Positions 21,172 to 28,579 of a DNA stretch of 42,531 nucleotides are shown here, in pieces. Numbering within the stretch: the first letter of the stretch is position 1; every line of letters begins with the position of its first letter. The position numbers were made by a program, and so were the translations under genes. Source of the stretch: a virus; the IMG/VR virus record IMGVR_UViG_3300037245_000614, positions 1 to 42,531 of that record; one strand, 5' to 3'. The notes beneath the pieces were generated by a model. That model had not been told where the DNA came from and searched no databases. It worked only from the letters and a program-made list of their open reading frames with translations.

Positions 21172-21185
21172 ATATTAACTTTTAA
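21169..21185 (-). repeat. 17-bp direct repeat (leader of element A)
   Basis: TTAAAAGTTAATATGGG, identical to 20986-21002. This copy overlaps the stop codon of the 53-residue gene at its 5' side and the first GGG of element A at its 3' side. Confidence 0.75.
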
Positions 21186-21343
21186 GATACTGTTTTATTT
21201 TTGCTTTTTCTAATACCAAAATGCTCCAGGAAAAAATCGGACCACGACAACTTGCGACTGCCCGCCGTCTGATTCTTAATCTTTTGCATGGCGGCCTTTT
21301 CGTTCTCAGTTCCAAAAATTGATATAATTGTCTTTACGTCCAT
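21182..21343 (-). CDS. 53-residue first gene of the early unit
   Basis: A 53-residue protein, first gene after the early promoter. The ATG at 21341-21343 follows AGGACAGGACA. The product is basic, with an N-terminal strand/helix (MDVKTIISIFGTENEKAAM), then KNQTAGSRKLSWSDFFLEHFGI and a Lys-rich end. No family is recognised. Being the first gene transcribed, it could be an early host-takeover protein. Its stop lies inside the 17-bp repeat that leads into the structured RNA. Confidence 0.66.
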   Translation of the reverse strand: MDVKTIISIFGTENEKAAMQKIKNQTAGSRKLSWSDFFLEHFGIRKSKNKTVS

Positions 21344-21379
21344 TGTCCTGTCCTGATTTAATAATTTACTGATATAGTA

Positions 21380-21407
21380 ACAATAACAGCTTTAACAGCA
21401 AAGTCAA
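21380..21407 (-). promoter_or_regulatory. Early promoter, TTGACT-N16-TATTGT
   Basis: Minus-strand -35 TTGACT at 21402-21407 and -10 TATTGT at 21380-21385, with a 16-base spacer like the four other promoters of this genome. It lies between the late terminator and the 53-residue gene, in a low-GC stretch. It should start the early unit including the RNA island. Confidence 0.58.
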
Positions 21408-21427
21408 GATTTATTTTTGAGATTAAC

Positions 21428-21458
21428 AAAAAAAGCCCCTGACGCTAACGAAAAGGGC
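21428..21458 (-). terminator. Rho-independent terminator of the late unit
   Basis: On the minus strand a stem GCCCTT / AGGGGC (one G-T pair) with an inner CG-TTAG-CG loop is followed by seven T residues. It stands about 90 bases after the Lys/Pro gene and 21 bases before the early promoter, so it closes the late transcript. Confidence 0.8.
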
Positions 21459-21492
21459 GAATATTTTAAATAAAAATTTAGCACGAGTAAAC

Positions 21493-21528
21493 GAAACCCA
21501 CCGCCCACGGAGGCAGGCGATAGGTTTC
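21493..21528 (-). other. Hairpin exposing CCTCC before the late terminator
   Basis: On the minus strand GAAACC / GGTTTC and CGCC / GGCG form a two-part stem separated by a small internal loop. The ten-base end loop is TGCCTCCGTG, which presents CCTCC, the complement of a Shine-Dalgarno core. It lies in the 3' untranslated end of the late transcript. A role as mRNA 3' structure or small RNA is possible. Confidence 0.45.
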
Positions 21529-21545
21529 TGGCGACGAAAAAAAAG

Positions 21546-21686
21546 CTAATATCTTAGGTTTGGCCGGGGTTTTGGTTTCGGCGGAGCTTTTGGTTTGGGC
21601 TTGACCTTGACCTTAATCTTCGGCCTCACCTTTACTTTTGTTTTCGGTTTCAGTTTAACTTTGGTCTTTTTTCTTTTCTTTGCCAT
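21546..21686 (-). CDS. 46-residue Lys/Pro alternating protein
   Basis: A 46-residue gene whose ATG overlaps the stop of the membrane-protein gene (TAATG), so translation is probably coupled. The product has 22 Lys/Arg and no acidic residue. From residue 9 to 33 every odd position is Lys or Arg, with Val, Leu, Thr, Ile or Pro between (KVKLKPKTKVKVRPKIKVKV), then a KPKPKAPPKPKPRP tail. Such a strand has one face fully charged. It is the last gene of the late unit. It could bind DNA in the head, bind acidic cell-wall polymers or act at the membrane with its upstream partner. Confidence 0.7.
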   Translation of the reverse strand: MAKKRKKTKVKLKPKTKVKVRPKIKVKVKPKPKAPPKPKPRPNLRY

Positions 21687-21976
21687 TAGTCAACCTTTAT
21701 TAAGTCGTCAAGTTTCTTTTCGATCCGCACAATGGCGAGTCCCTGAGTAGTGAGCTGCGTCTGTACGACGCCTTTCTGGAAAGCGGTGTCCGTTTCGATG
21801 GCGTTGACTCGGCCGACAATAGTCTTGTAGCTATCGGATACATCCTGCATACCCTCGGTTACATGCGATATGTCGGCCTTAGCCCCTCCGATCAGCGTTC
21901 CACACGTTATCAATGTTACAACGCAAGCAACTATCGTGCATACCATCGTGATCGTCTGTTTTTTTCCGTCTGCCAT
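21686..21976 (-). CDS. Single-pass membrane protein with coiled-coil tail
   Basis: A 96-residue protein. A short basic N-terminus is followed by one membrane segment (about residues 9-31, ITMVCTIVACVVTLITCGTLIGG) and then an outer or inner soluble helical part with a heptad pattern (GMQDVSDSYKTIVGRVNAIETD). Position after the structural genes, the single membrane span and the coil make a holin or inner spanin-type role possible. No endolysin is next to it, and the order of segments is opposite to XhlA-type proteins. Function unproven. Confidence 0.72.
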   Translation of the reverse strand: MADGKKQTITMVCTIVACVVTLITCGTLIGGAKADISHVTEGMQDVSDSYKTIVGRVNAIETDTAFQKGVVQTQLTTQGLAIVRIEKKLDDLIKVD

Positions 21977-21998
21977 GCTGTTTCTCCTATCAAAAGTG

Positions 21999-24900
21999 TT
22001 ATTTCAGTCTGTCCTGTAGTCGTCTTCGTTTCCTTGCCCGTCCGATCACCCGGTCGCTCTCCAGCGGGTTATATTTACGCTTCGTCTTCGGCCTGCTGTA
22101 ATACTCCCTAAGCATCTTCTCGGCCTGTTCTCCTGATATGCCGAAGTTCTTGAGCACCTTAACAGCCTTGTCAACCGTTTTATTATCCGCCGACATCGAT
22201 GCGGTGTGTGCCTTGTTCTGGAGATACCGATCGAGGTCGAGATACATCTTTTTCCGCTGCTCGGTCTTAAGGCTCTCGGGTATTATAGCATTATCCAGAA
22301 TATTCGAAAGCGTTTTATTATACTGGTCGACCAGTTTGCGGGGATCTTTGGCCCTGGACAGCTCGTAATACATTTTCTCCCGCTGGTCCCGCAGGCTCCA
22401 CATCTTCGACATGGTGTCCATAACCCGCCGATCCGCCTCGGTGTAGGTGGGACGGACGCCTATCAACGCCTGAGCCGCCGCCAACGCTCGACCAGCACCC
22501 TTACGCCGAGCAGTCGCATAAACGCTCGCGGAGATGGGGGCGGCACGGTTCAGCTCGTGCCAGGACAGCTTAAGCACTTTCTGGAGGAATGGGTCGGTTA
22601 CTTCGGTGACTCGGTTTTCTTTCCAGTCGTAGACAGCTTTACCCATCATAATATTATTCATATCGGTAGCAACCTGCCAGACGGTCGAGGTCATGCCCCC
22701 GAGACGATGGAACATTGCCTTGGTCGCCTTACCCTTCTGGCCGGTAAACAGATTCCCGTATATTTCCCAGTAATCCTTGTCATAGGTAAGCAGGCTAATC
22801 ATAATCTTACGGCCCTTAGCGTCGACCTTACCGGTGTCAATACTAAACAGATCCTTCACGTCCTCGCGGCGTTCCGGCATTTTTGGCGGCTTACCCGTCA
22901 TAAACAGAGTGCCGACCGTCGCTAATCCTGCGGTTAATAGCAGTGAATTGATGATATTCGACCGTGATTTACCGGCCCCCTTCTGCATACCAGCCTTAAG
23001 AACTGTACGCATATTGCCCTCGGCAAAGCCTGGGGCCATGAACATAAACCGCATTGCACTGGTCATCGTCCCGGACCGGCCAAACAGCCGCTCATTCATC
23101 TCGCCATAAAGGTTCTGCTGCTCTTTGATGATCTCTATTTTCTCAGCCGACTTCAATGACCGGCCGAGCTTTTTCTCCATCTCGACACGCTGGAACTCAT
23201 ACGCCGAATACTTAACTCTGGGAATATAACTGTTGAACATCCATTTTACGTAGCCGGTCGGTATCTTTATCGGGAAACCGAGCACTTTTGTAAGCAATTT
23301 CCCGGACTTATTGAATTTGGCGATCGTCTCGCTTAATGCCCGTTGTGCCTGGGACTCCAGGCTGTAATGGTGTCCGCCGCCATGGCGGACGTAGTCCTTG
23401 TATTCCAGGGTAGTGAACGCGGGATCGTCGGCTTTGAACCCCGCCGTAACGCCTTTGAGTGCTGTACGCTTATAAAACCCGAGATACCCGCTGTCGGCGA
23501 CCGACTGCTTTGCTATGACGAGCTGGTGGAACGCACTGCCCATAAACTTGACGGTCCGCAGGAGGTTGTTTACCTTCCGGATCATATTCGGACCCCAGTA
23601 CTGGGATACTTTGTTCGTGCTAATAAGATTGTTGATAAGGTTCGCCAGGTCCGGCTGGACCCTGTACCCGTCGAAAACCCGGTCGCCAATAGGCAGCCAG
23701 TTCATCGGGGCCTTGTCGACCTCCTTGATATATTGGCCGACTTTGAGCAGGCTGTCACGCAGGTCAACCATCGCCTGCCGGTGGGCTATGTGCAGGAACT
23801 CGGCTTTGAGGTTATTGATCGGGTTGGGATCACGCACGTCGAGACCGTGAGCCTTAGCGTCCGCATAGGTCGGAAACGCCTTTTCCTTCATATATCGATC
23901 GGTCGACTTCCAGTATTTCAGGAATTGCTTGACCAGGTTCGGCTTTTTATAGATGCCGTAGAAATAGTCCTCGATCTTGTTTATATCGTCGCCGGCTAAT
24001 TGCTGCAATCTGGAGTAGTTAAAGTCGGCAATCTTATCGATCGTTCTGCGGACTGCCGGGTCTTTGAACTCCTTCGGCAACCGAGCGAACGCGGCTTTCT
24101 GGATACTACGTGCTTCGCCTTTGAGTCCGTGACCTCGTGTAAGCATTATGTCGTCGAGCACCTTCTTTGGCAGCTTGTCGAACTTCTCGGCCATTTGACG
24201 CAGGTTGTCATCGATGCCGCCCAGCCGCTTTGTATCGAACTCCACTGCCGCCACGTCCTTACCGTGAATCGCTGTAAGCACCTCGGCGGTTACGTCCTTA
24301 CCCAGCTTCATGTCTACGATCTTGGCCGGTTCAATGCCCGAGACCTGGAGGAGCTTGCCGGTCGCGGTCTGTATATCCTTGACGGCCTGCTTGAAATCCT
24401 CCTTACCCGGTATCATTACCTTGCCGGGGCGGAGACCCTTGCCGGTGGATTTGGGCTTCTTTTTCGGCTTCGGTCCCTCCATTAGCTCCGTAACCTGCTG
24501 TCGTTGTTTTTTTATGAGCGACTCTAATTTCTTAGTAGCGGCGACTAATTCCGGTATAACAACTTCTTCTTCGTTATGTGCTCTTTGTAATAAACGGTTA
24601 GAAATACCTGCTATGTCCTCTGCATTAGAAACGCCGGGGCTGTCTTTTATGGCTTTTTCTAATATATTTAAGATGTTATTATTAAGTGGTGTTTTTCCTC
24701 TAAGAACGCCAATTACCTCCCTTGAGCTATCGGCTATTTCTTTTTCCAAGAAATCAATGGCTCGGTCAAGTTTCCCCTTCTCACCTACTAACTTAGTACT
24801 AACTTGTTCAGATTTAGGAGCGATACGCTCGAAGCCGGGCCATTCCTTTGCGATTTCCTTCGTTGCATATAAAGCGTTGTTTGTGTTCTGGCGTTGCCAA

Positions 24901-27647
24901 GCGTTATTTTTAGGAGACCATCGGAAACCGCGTTTTTTTAATGCTGTTCTGGTTGCATCGTCCGGCTTTCCGTCAAAAATAATCTGTACCCGCTCGGCGT
25001 CGAAGTTGTTGTATATTTCGCCACCTTCGAACTTTCCGATAAGCTTTTTGCCAGAACGTGACTCGGCGGTCTCCATATCAGAAAGCCGCTGTTTCATACG
25101 CTTGACGTTAGCTCGGTTATTGGTAAGCTCGAAAGTCCTGAACGGTTTTCCATTGACTTCGGTTTCGATCAGGTCGGTCGCTTGCTTCTCGGTAAAGTCA
25201 GTCTGGTCGACGATCTGTTTAATCTTTTCTGCTTTCGACGTTTTACTTTTCCTCGAAATGGCGTTTATCTTTTTCATAACGTCCTGCCGTTTTTCGGCAG
25301 CCGCCAACTTCTTACGCATTACTTCGACTTTACCGCCAGCCGCCTCGATTGCTGCGTCGCTTATCTTCTTGCGGGCATTGTCTGTTATTTTTTCGATCCA
25401 GTTGTATAACTCGTCGACTTTCCGATGGACCATTTCGTTTCGTTTGTCCATTCTTGCAGTCGGGAAATTGGCCGGTCCAGTAATGAATGCACTGGCCGTA
25501 TTAGTCTTTCTTGCCAGAATGTCATTTTGACGTTTAATATAACCGTCCTTAATGACCGCCATTGATTCCTTTATAATTTCCTTGTCAGCGTCGGTCTTAG
25601 CAAGCTTCTTAAGGTCTATATATGCGTTACTCATCGCCTTTAAATAGTCGCGTTGCTGGATGTAAGCGGCCCGTTCTGGGTAATGAGACAGGTTATTATA
25701 CGCTCTGGTCGCGGTCTTAAAGTCGATGTCATTGGCGTTCACCTCGATCGGCAGTAACGTCTTAGCTTCCCGTTCCACTTTCAGAGTTGCCTCTTTGCTT
25801 GTGGCGTCGCTCTGGAGTGGTTCTGGTTTCACTTTTCCGATTTTATCGGAAGAGTGCTTTTTAGGTATAATTTCCGCTGGTTTTGGAATAATCTCGGCGG
25901 GTTTGGTTATAATTTCAGGCTGTTTTGGAATAATCTCAGCCTTCGTCACCGGCTTAATCTCCGTAAAGTCACCCTCCGGCTTGGCTTTCTTAGCGAATTT
26001 ATGACCGAAAGCGTCAGCTCGCCCCTCTCCAAGTTTACCTATTCCCGTCTCAGTGCCGACATGGAAAGCCTCGTGTCCCATAAGAAAAGCAAAACCTTCG
26101 GGGTACTTCTCAGGGTTCAAGAAGTCTTCGTTAAGATATATAGCTCCATCTGCGGGGACAGCAAACCCCATTTTATCTTTATCTCCACCGTAGTCTAAGC
26201 CTTTTTCTTTCCTTATCTTGTCTAACTTAGATTTACTGACGACCCTGACTCGTTTGATATGAGCAAATTCAGTAGGAAACTCTTTTTTTCCCATACTCAG
26301 CAATTCATTCGCCCTTTGTTGCTTTGGCTTAATCTCCGTAAAGTCACCCTCCGGCTTCTTGAGAAATACCTTGCCGCCCTGCACGAAGACAGACTTCTTG
26401 CCCTGATTCGCAAGTTTTTGGGCAACCGTAAGGGCCTTTTTGGCCTTTGCCACCTCAGCCCCCACCTTAGCTACTGGCGTGATTAAGGGCTTACGCGGTT
26501 CAATGGTCGGAACCTTCGTCGTTTTGGGCGTAATCGGCTGCTGTGGAGGTGCTTTTGGTACGATCTCGGCCTTTGGAAGCCTTGCCGTACCCGGTTTCAC
26601 TGCCCGGACCCCTCTGGTGACGATATCGGTCTTCGGGTTGTTCTCGATCCATCGTGCGACGTGCCGCCATGCAGCTCGCTCGGTGGCATTGAGTTTGGTT
26701 ACATCGACGCCCTCCTTAGCGACTATGTCAAGCACTCTCTTTTCGGTAATCTTACTCGGGTCCTTCATAAGTTTGTCGGTGATCCGTGGGAACCGGCGAA
26801 TTATGTCCTTCATAACAGCTTTACCCGTCGGGGTGTCCATGACCTTCTTGAGCCCTGTGCCAGCCGCCGAGAAGATTACGCCGGCCGCCGTATCGACAAG
26901 GACGCCGGCACCACCCTCGTAATCCTGTTTAGTATCCGGGTCGATCCGTCCGGCGATACCCTTTGATATTTCACGGCCTGCCTTAGCCGCTCCGAATTTA
27001 GCTCCAGTTCTAATCGCTCCGCCGCCGGGTATAAGTTTACCCGCTGTACGTACTCCGCCGCTAAACTCAGCAAGGTCGGCGGCGAGATTCGAGAACCCTG
27101 ACGGGTCATAGTCCATCGCCCAGTTTAAAGCCTGATCCAGCGTCATGCCCTGGATAGGTGCGTCGGCGGGGACCAGCCGCTTAATGACCGCCCACCCGAT
27201 CTCCGGAGTGCCAAGCATCATACCATGAGCACCTTTAAGAGCTACCCGTGTCGGGCCTTTTAGTCCCATGCTAATACGTGATCGTAATTTCTGGCCGGGT
27301 GACAAGTCTTCCGGGATGGTAGGTCTGGACAGCGGGTCGCCGATAAAGAAGTCCTTGACCTTCTGGCCCAAAGTAACCGGCGGCCTGTTCTCTGCGGTGA
27401 GCGGACCGATCCGCATTACGTCGTCTTGCTTGATCTTCTCACGAGGGTAGTCTGACGGGTCGACCATTTCGCCGCCTTGACCGGGGCCTAAAGGCATTGG
27501 CTGGAAACTCTCAAACTCTCTGAGCTCCTCGTCGCTGAGCGGCCTGTCCTGTTCCTGCACTGCCGCCAGCCACGGATCGCCGCCCGACTCTGGAGCCGAT
27601 TGTTTTGCTGCTGTCAACCACGGATCGCTTATAGTATCTGTCGCCAC
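21999..27647 (-). CDS. Giant polyvalent virion protein with metallopeptidase and LPD-type domains
   Basis: An 1882-residue protein starting at a GTG behind GGAGG. The start has two DPWLxAA repeats. Residues about 430-565 hold a zincin: HEAFH with H525, E526, H529 and a candidate third ligand E541 in GEGRADAFG. Residues about 565-600 are repeats of PAEIIPK. Residues about 870-930 (GFRWSPKNNAWQRQ) match a domain of the large polyvalent-protein-associated type. The C-terminal 500 residues resemble the long helical end domain of such proteins. Polyvalent proteins are packaged and injected with DNA to act early in the host. No lysozyme motif was seen. Exact 32-bp repeats flank the zincin part. Confidence 0.8.
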   Translation of the reverse strand: MATDTISDPWLTAAKQSAPESGGDPWLAAVQEQDRPLSDEELREFESFQPMPLGPGQGGEMVDPSDYPREKIKQDDVMRIGPLTAENRPPVTLGQKVKDFFIGDPLSRPTIPEDLSPGQKLRSRISMGLKGPTRVALKGAHGMMLGTPEIGWAVIKRLVPADAPIQGMTLDQALNWAMDYDPSGFSNLAADLAEFSGGVRTAGKLIPGGGAIRTGAKFGAAKAGREISKGIAGRIDPDTKQDYEGGAGVLVDTAAGVIFSAAGTGLKKVMDTPTGKAVMKDIIRRFPRITDKLMKDPSKITEKRVLDIVAKEGVDVTKLNATERAAWRHVARWIENNPKTDIVTRGVRAVKPGTARLPKAEIVPKAPPQQPITPKTTKVPTIEPRKPLITPVAKVGAEVAKAKKALTVAQKLANQGKKSVFVQGGKVFLKKPEGDFTEIKPKQQRANELLSMGKKEFPTEFAHIKRVRVVSKSKLDKIRKEKGLDYGGDKDKMGFAVPADGAIYLNEDFLNPEKYPEGFAFLMGHEAFHVGTETGIGKLGEGRADAFGHKFAKKAKPEGDFTEIKPVTKAEIIPKQPEIITKPAEIIPKPAEIIPKKHSSDKIGKVKPEPLQSDATSKEATLKVEREAKTLLPIEVNANDIDFKTATRAYNNLSHYPERAAYIQQRDYLKAMSNAYIDLKKLAKTDADKEIIKESMAVIKDGYIKRQNDILARKTNTASAFITGPANFPTARMDKRNEMVHRKVDELYNWIEKITDNARKKISDAAIEAAGGKVEVMRKKLAAAEKRQDVMKKINAISRKSKTSKAEKIKQIVDQTDFTEKQATDLIETEVNGKPFRTFELTNNRANVKRMKQRLSDMETAESRSGKKLIGKFEGGEIYNNFDAERVQIIFDGKPDDATRTALKKRGFRWSPKNNAWQRQNTNNALYATKEIAKEWPGFERIAPKSEQVSTKLVGEKGKLDRAIDFLEKEIADSSREVIGVLRGKTPLNNNILNILEKAIKDSPGVSNAEDIAGISNRLLQRAHNEEEVVIPELVAATKKLESLIKKQRQQVTELMEGPKPKKKPKSTGKGLRPGKVMIPGKEDFKQAVKDIQTATGKLLQVSGIEPAKIVDMKLGKDVTAEVLTAIHGKDVAAVEFDTKRLGGIDDNLRQMAEKFDKLPKKVLDDIMLTRGHGLKGEARSIQKAAFARLPKEFKDPAVRRTIDKIADFNYSRLQQLAGDDINKIEDYFYGIYKKPNLVKQFLKYWKSTDRYMKEKAFPTYADAKAHGLDVRDPNPINNLKAEFLHIAHRQAMVDLRDSLLKVGQYIKEVDKAPMNWLPIGDRVFDGYRVQPDLANLINNLISTNKVSQYWGPNMIRKVNNLLRTVKFMGSAFHQLVIAKQSVADSGYLGFYKRTALKGVTAGFKADDPAFTTLEYKDYVRHGGGHHYSLESQAQRALSETIAKFNKSGKLLTKVLGFPIKIPTGYVKWMFNSYIPRVKYSAYEFQRVEMEKKLGRSLKSAEKIEIIKEQQNLYGEMNERLFGRSGTMTSAMRFMFMAPGFAEGNMRTVLKAGMQKGAGKSRSNIINSLLLTAGLATVGTLFMTGKPPKMPERREDVKDLFSIDTGKVDAKGRKIMISLLTYDKDYWEIYGNLFTGQKGKATKAMFHRLGGMTSTVWQVATDMNNIMMGKAVYDWKENRVTEVTDPFLQKVLKLSWHELNRAAPISASVYATARRKGAGRALAAAQALIGVRPTYTEADRRVMDTMSKMWSLRDQREKMYYELSRAKDPRKLVDQYNKTLSNILDNAIIPESLKTEQRKKMYLDLDRYLQNKAHTASMSADNKTVDKAVKVLKNFGISGEQAEKMLREYYSRPKTKRKYNPLESDRVIGRARKRRRLQDRLK
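25862..25940 (-). repeat. Tandem PAEIIPK-type repeats
   Basis: About four copies of a seven- to eight-residue unit (AEIIPKQ, PEIITK, PAEIIPK, PAEIIPK) lie in the linker after the metallopeptidase segment of the giant protein. They probably form an extended spacer. Confidence 0.7.
25951..25982 (-). repeat. 32-bp direct repeat, downstream copy
   Basis: Exact copy of 26326-26357. It encodes KPEGDFTEIKP after the metallopeptidase segment. The distance between copies is 375 bases, exactly 125 codons. Confidence 0.9.
26326..26357 (-). repeat. 32-bp direct repeat, upstream copy
   Basis: Exact copy of 25951-25982, encoding KPEGDFTEIKP before the metallopeptidase segment. Recombination between the copies would remove the zinc motif in frame. 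Confidence 0.9.
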
Positions 27648-27648
27648 G

Positions 27649-28578
27649 TTATACCTCCACTGTATTGTATTGATCGTTAGTGCTGCCCTGGAAAGCTATG
27701 TCACGCTCGCTATCGCCGAACATGTTATTAACGTCGCCAGAGTTTGCGTCGTTCTCGCCGTTACCAAACATATCATTATTCTCGCCGTCAGTCGGTGGGG
27801 TTGGTCCTGCCCCGCCTCCGCTAGCCGCCGCCGCGACATACGATGGCAGAGTGAATTTGTCCCAGTCTTGCCAGGGTTTTTTTGTTACTTCTTTTACTCG
27901 TTGGGGCGATAAATCATAGTTGTAGATTCGTGTCCTTGAGATTAATCCGTCATGGGGGAATGAGTTCGATGAATTATTCCCTAGTAATATATCTGGATTT
28001 GTTGAAATAGTTGGCGTGGCTCTCGATTCTGTGTATACTAGTTCGCCATTAAAATAAACTTTAGCCACATCGCTATCGGAGAAAGTACACGTTAAGACAA
28101 AACTATCATCTGTCCTGCTGGCCGCATTAGGTATTTGTGCAAACGCACCATACACTCCATCAACATAAAACCTTAGCTGACCTGTGGGGGCATGATGAAT
28201 AATCCCAAACCCATCTATACCTATATAACTAGTTGTGCCTTTTGTAATATAATTAACCCAAGTAGCGTAGTCTATAGGAATAGACACATCCATGTGAATA
28301 GTAAAGCCGTTAGCAAGCCCTGTCGCTAAATCTAATCCGGCATTACTTGGAATTACAACTTCAGTGCCGCTAACATCAAACTTTAAAGCAGGCCCGTACC
28401 GCCCGCCTGTATAGATTGCCCCGTTGTTTGTGCCCGGATTCTGGAGATCAGCATAGTTATTAAAGTCACCAGCTTCGCCCTCGCCACCAAGAAAAGCAAA
28501 GTCCGCAACCATACCCTTCCGACCCTTTGCTCCGGGACGTGATAAGCTGCCTAATTGTGGTTTTTGCCATGTTGACAT
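27649..28578 (-). CDS. LamG/concanavalin-like virion protein with repeated C-terminal tail
   Basis: A 309-residue protein. Residues about 25-235 are a LamG-type jelly roll (GGRYGPALKFDVSG, FTIHMDVSIPIDYATWVNYI, VAKVYFNGELVY, GLISRTRIYNYDLSPQRVKEV), a fold that binds glycans. A Gly/Pro linker follows, then a tail with NNDMFGNGENDA and NNMFGDSERDIAF, which resembles the end of the deacetylase at 4518-5795. No catalytic residues are seen, so it is probably a glycan-binding decoration or tail component. It directly precedes the giant protein and follows the 138-residue structural gene. Confidence 0.82.
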   Translation of the reverse strand: MSTWQKPQLGSLSRPGAKGRKGMVADFAFLGGEGEAGDFNNYADLQNPGTNNGAIYTGGRYGPALKFDVSGTEVVIPSNAGLDLATGLANGFTIHMDVSIPIDYATWVNYITKGTTSYIGIDGFGIIHHAPTGQLRFYVDGVYGAFAQIPNAASRTDDSFVLTCTFSDSDVAKVYFNGELVYTESRATPTISTNPDILLGNNSSNSFPHDGLISRTRIYNYDLSPQRVKEVTKKPWQDWDKFTLPSYVAAAASGGGAGPTPPTDGENNDMFGNGENDANSGDVNNMFGDSERDIAFQGSTNDQYNTVEV

Positions 28579-28579
28579 G

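Noticed and set aside
20650-21185. CRISPR array or repeat array in the RNA island
   Set aside because: Only one 17-bp repeat pair is present, with unequal structured elements between; there is no regular repeat-spacer pattern.
24310-25530. Plus-strand open frame of 406 codons opposite the giant protein
   Set aside because: It lies entirely antisense to a clearly coding region with known domains, has no recognisable domain and no convincing ribosome site. All supported genes are on the minus strand.
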